DNA of 63,730 nucleotides, from assembly GCA_903861005.1 (NCBI GenBank), contig CAIOSP010000060.1, positions 1 to 63,730 on the forward strand, read 5' to 3'. This DNA comes from an uncultured Pseudomonadota bacterium. GTDB lineage: Bacteria; Myxococcota_A; UBA796; GCA-2862545. Shown piece by piece: positions 61,701 to 63,730 of the stretch. Position numbers and translations under genes: made by a program. Each line of letters opens with the position of its first letter. Position 1 is the stretch's first letter. The notes beneath the pieces are model-generated. The model was not told where the DNA came from. It did no database searches and saw only the letters and a list, made by a program, of their open reading frames with translations.

Positions 61701-62217
61701 CCACATGGAACTGGTTCACGTAGAACTCGAGGATGTCGGACTTGGAGTAGTGGGCCTCCAGCCGCAGCGCGTAAAGCGCCTCGGTCAGCTTGCTCTTCAG
61801 CGAGCGGTCCGGCCGGTAGTAGATGTTCTTGGCGGTCTGCTGGGTGAGCGTGGAGCCGCCCGCGACCATCTCGCCGGCCTTCAGATCCATCCACAGCGCG
61901 CCCAGGATGTGCGGCACGTCAAAGCCAGGGTGCGACCAGAACCCGTCGTCCTCGGCGGCGACGATCGACGCGACGTAGGCCCGCGGCAGCGCGTCGAAGG
62001 GCACGAAGTCGCGGTGCTCGTCTTCGAAGAACACGCCCACGCGCGTGGTGCCGTCCCGGAAGAAGACCGGCGATTCCTGGGCGATCACGCCCATGATGTA
62101 GTCGCGGCTGAGCTCTTCGCCGGGGTTGGACAGGACGTAGTGCGAGTACGCCCAGCCCAGGCCTAGGCCCGCCGCCAGGCCCGCCACCACCAGCAGCTTG
62201 AGCAGGGTCTTGATCAT
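58780..62217 (-). CDS. very large class A penicillin-binding protein
   Basis: 1145 aa. N-terminal membrane helix (about 4-27). GT51 glycosyltransferase with AAEDDGFWSHPGFD (catalytic Glu89) and GGSTLTQQTAKN. Transpeptidase with SxxK at Ser517-Lys520 (GSTWKP), SxN at Ser573-Asn575 and KTGTTN at 959. The distance SxN to KTG is about 386 residues, against about 125 in E. coli PBP1b, so roughly 200 residues or more are inserted, mainly about 600-850 (including a Pro/Gly-rich stretch and VYDVACGAAPAG). A Pro-rich tail follows the transpeptidase domain. Both activities look intact. Confidence 0.93.
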   Translation of the reverse strand: MIKTLLKLLVVAGLAAGLGLGWAYSHYVLSNPGEELSRDYIMGVIAQESPVFFRDGTTRVGVFFEDEHRDFVPFDALPRAYVASIVAAEDDGFWSHPGFDVPHILGALWMDLKAGEMVAGGSTLTQQTAKNIYYRPDRSLKSKLTEALYALRLEAHYSKSDILEFYVNQFHVAGNGRGIGIAAQHYFDTDVTQLGLVECAFLAGLVKAPSRYDPFVGDEAHQKEAIEAAVTRTRYVLRQITNEAPEKLAGPYPARGDAEGQAAFDARVVEVKALQAEAAQLVEQGFKIPFKHGVFRYDASAVLDEVGRRLAEPPFADVLRAAGIEDPAKAGLSIITTLDPDAQRAATYGLWHHLTDVGTMLEALGVDALVRPPSEAPRFDRDDVPRPWSFRTAAVKGKHDEKGKRVLDVDLGGHACVVDRDGLARVANAIARGHSGSPSSKATTAEIESMLDGLPDGTVTWVSVRDVTGDTARCDLEIRPKLQGASVVVRDGQILAMVGGNDNRNFNRATALRQMGSTWKPLIYNAALQLGWSTDDALDNRRNVFPFSTTVYWPSPDHQGPPFSSLAWSGTKSENLASVWLLYHLTDRLDATGIAGLAKTLGLARGEGEDEEAYRLRIQRDGILPTPSRVHESIYLSARQEVLATLPQSAHPEDETALITMGYGWGFEAERRRGPSADQESALDRAWTVMQPRRQACADAFLGFVGSLEAGVVPMPRGDTPITVRKREDGVYDVACGAAPAGFAMPDASILPAPQGGLFGLLGGPPTVPVAPEADMWIDGELHASTVDALSSAVTRRELALEVTGEDGVDLYAPEQLYGHQDFRVLLGLKYVAALARRYGVRTEIREVLSMPLGASELTLEEAAMVYEGITTGDTWAFPGDAVGRPVAEPAASTLLIQEIRDVDGNVLYRALPKRVEVTTPDVAALTSDVLRHVVTDGTGARAKDAVMLGGAPLPLAGKTGTTNDYRNVAFVGYAPVIHGGEHDGNLTIGVYVGYDDNTAMSRKGIRLAGASGALPAWVTAARGLASFGLLGDVSQKAPEGGWIFVDPPDLIRVPVSVENGLPVPAPEDPAALAGIPRLLARANAELAAPAVVEDLGKPRPVRIAPSTTTMPQDGDRASPRDVWAPLLKWGRKQDGKDGPEEARP

Positions 62218-62281
62218 TCTGGGCGTCTCCTAACCGGCGCCAGCCAGGGACGACGCCCGGCGTGCGACGCGGACACCCGGT

Positions 62282-63730
62282 CTAGGTCCGACGACGCCGG
62301 AGCATGGGCACCAGCAGCGCCACGAGCCACGCCGCGCCCGACCCGCGGCCGTCGCCCGAGCAGGCGCAGATGTAGGGCAGCTCCTTCACGATGGGCCCGG
62401 TCTCGCAGTCCTGATCGACGATGCCATCGCAGTCGTTGTCCAGGCCGTCGCAGAGGTCTTCCAGGCCCGGGCGCACCCAGCCGGTGAAGTCGTTGCAGTC
62501 GCCGTCGGCCGGGGTCACGCCGTCTGCGTCGGCGTCGTCGGTCCACTCGATGCCGTCGCAGTCGTCGTCCAGGCCGTTGTCGGGCAGCTCGAACGAGCCG
62601 GGGAAGACCAGCGGGTTGCTGTCGTCGCAGTCGCCTGCGGTCTCGGACAGACCGTCGCCGTCGTCATCTACGGCCAGCGTGCCCTCGTCCACCGTGCCGT
62701 CACAGTCGTCGTCGTTGCCGTTGGGCAGCTCGTGCGCGCCGGGGTGGATGGTCGGGTCGCCGTCCTGGCAGTCGCCATCCTGCTCGGAGAGGCCGTCACC
62801 GTCGTCGTCGTAGGCGACGGTGTGGTCGTCGATGAGGCCGTTGCAGTCTTCGTCCACGCCGTCCGGGGTCTCGATGGCGCCGGGGCGCACGGCGCCGTTG
62901 TGGTCGTCGCAGTCGCCGCCCGACGTGGAGAAGCCGTCGAAGTCGCGGTCGGCCTGGTGGTCGTCGACCGTGCCATCGCAGTCGTCGTCGATGCCGTTGC
63001 CCAGGACCTCAGTCGCGGCCGGCGAGACGAGAGCGCTGTGGTCGTCGCAGTCGCCGTCCTGCTCGGACAGGCCGTCGCCGTCGTCGTCGTGGCAGCGGGT
63101 GCCTTCGTCGATCACGCCGTCGCAGTCTTCGTCCACGCCGTCGCAGGTCTCCGGGACGCCGGGTGCGATCTGCCACTTGCTGTCGTCGCAGTCGCCCGCC
63201 ACCTCGGCCACGCCATCGCCGTCGTCGTCGTACCAGATCGTGCCCTCGTCCACGTAGACGTCGCAGTCCTGATCGATGCCGTCGGGGATCTCAGCGACGC
63301 CGGGGTTGAGGTTGACGTTGCGATCGTCGCAGTCGTTGCCGCCGCAGCCGTGGCGGGCGTCGACGTAGCCGTCCAGGTCGTCGTCGCAGCAGCCGGGGTC
63401 CGACAGGCAGTCCGAGTCCAGGCAGTCGATCGCGCCGTCGCGGTCGTCGTCGGCGCCGTTGTGGCAGAGCTCGCCGCACGCCGGATCGGCGATGCAGTCG
63501 TTGTCGAGGCAGTCCAGGTAGCCGTCCTGGTCATTGTCGACGCCGTCGTCACAGTCCTCGACGCACCCGCCCACGCCCGGATTGGTGGTGTCGAAGGAGA
63601 GCGTGAAGTTTTCGGTGCCTGCGCACTGACCGCCCTGGTAGCCGTAGCCTTCGATGAGGATGTGGTAGGTCTGGCCCTGGCTACAGGTGAAGCTCACCCG
63701 GTCGTTGGCGGTGTAAGCGGCGCTGGCGCC
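62282..63730 (-). CDS. MopE-like Asp/Cys-rich repeat protein with MYXO-CTERM-like tail, N-terminus cut by window edge
   Basis: At least 482 residues; the frame is open to the edge, so the start is missing. The first visible part ([18 protein letters not shown]) resembles a pre-peptidase C-terminal beta-sandwich. Two short Asp/Cys repeats ([13 protein letters not shown]) come next, then seven repeats of about 46-48 residues built as DDDGDG...GDCDD...PG..E..DG.DDDCDG..DEG, the putative metal-binding motif of MopE-type proteins. The C-terminus [28 protein letters not shown] is a Cys, hydrophobic, Arg sorting tail. Probably an outer-surface, calcium-binding protein. Confidence 0.9.
   Translation of the reverse strand, partial: GASAAYTANDRVSFTCSQGQTYHILIEGYGYQGGQCAGTENFTLSFDTTNPGVGGCVEDCDDGVDNDQDGYLDCLDNDCIADPACGELCHNGADDDRDGAIDCLDSDCLSDPGCCDDDLDGYVDARHGCGGNDCDDRNVNLNPGVAEIPDGIDQDCDVYVDEGTIWYDDDGDGVAEVAGDCDDSKWQIAPGVPETCDGVDEDCDGVIDEGTRCHDDDGDGLSEQDGDCDDHSALVSPAATEVLGNGIDDDCDGTVDDHQADRDFDGFSTSGGDCDDHNGAVRPGAIETPDGVDEDCNGLIDDHTVAYDDDGDGLSEQDGDCQDGDPTIHPGAHELPNGNDDDCDGTVDEGTLAVDDDGDGLSETAGDCDDSNPLVFPGSFELPDNGLDDDCDGIEWTDDADADGVTPADGDCNDFTGWVRPGLEDLCDGLDNDCDGIVDQDCETGPIVKELPYICACSGDGRGSGAAWLVALLVPMLRRRRT

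Noticed and set aside
62282-63600. Periodic GTCGTC-rich DNA at the right edge as a non-coding satellite
   Set aside because: The period follows the repeat units of an open frame encoding a MopE-like Asp/Cys repeat protein to the window edge.

Overview
The window is about 64 kb of high-G+C DNA (strongly G/C-ending codons, many GTG and a few TTG starts). It is built around one long minus-strand block of transcription and translation genes, flanked by metabolic and cell-envelope genes. Several traits suggest a myxobacterium-like or other deltaproteobacterial Gram-negative. These are a three-helix proteobacterial SecE, a RpoC with the SI3-type trigger-loop insertion, many secreted lipoproteins (one Tat-exported), an outer-membrane barrel, and a MopE-like Asp/Cys repeat protein ending in a MYXO-CTERM-like tail (Cys, hydrophobic stretch, RRRR). 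This placement is inference; there is no rRNA in the window.

Layout. Positions 1-9.2 kb hold two coupled beta-propeller lipoproteins, an SGNH hydrolase, a Tat lipoprotein with a C39-like layout and a COG2509-type flavoprotein. Positions 9.3-12.3 kb hold a glycolytic operon, gap-pgk-tpiA, whose genes overlap by 4 bp (GTGA). A 477-bp spacer with a decaying 45-bp tandem array follows, then secG and fur on the minus strand. From 42.4 kb down to 13.9 kb (minus strand) runs one convoy: tRNA-Thr(TGT), Tyr, Gly, Thr(GGT), tuf, terminator, secE-nusG-rplKAJL-rpoBC, rpsLG, rpsJ-rplDWB-rpsS-rplV-rpsC-rplP-rpmC, rpsQ-rplNXE-rpsH-rplFR-rpsE-rpmD-rplO-secY, rpsMK-rpoA-rplQ, and a terminator. The order matches the classical str/S10/spc/alpha clusters, but rplC, rpsN, rpsD, fusA, rpmG, rpmJ, infA, adk and map are missing from their usual places. 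RpoC carries an extra insertion of roughly 220 residues.

Positions 42.4-63.7 kb hold accessory and housekeeping genes. They include a secreted protein divergent from an RqcH-type ribosome-rescue factor, a double-FHA protein with HMG-CoA lyase, and an ETHE1-rhodanese persulfide dioxygenase followed by a MacAB-type tripartite exporter. Next come a UPF0178 protein, a two-CxxCH lipoprotein, an operon of barrel protein, DUF507 protein and M23 peptidase, a Crp/Fnr regulator, tRNA-Met with its own promoter and terminator, a lipoprotein hydrolase, MgtE, a very large class A PBP, and the edge-truncated repeat protein.

The intercistronic spacers of the convoy carry many strong stem-loops (rpsG/rpsJ, rpsC/rplP, rpmC/rpsQ, rpoB/rpoC, rplL/rpoB, tRNA-Tyr/tRNA-Gly). 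Together with the missing genes and the RpoC insertion, these are the most unusual content of the window. I saw no CRISPR array, insertion sequence, prophage, toxin-antitoxin pair or defence system.
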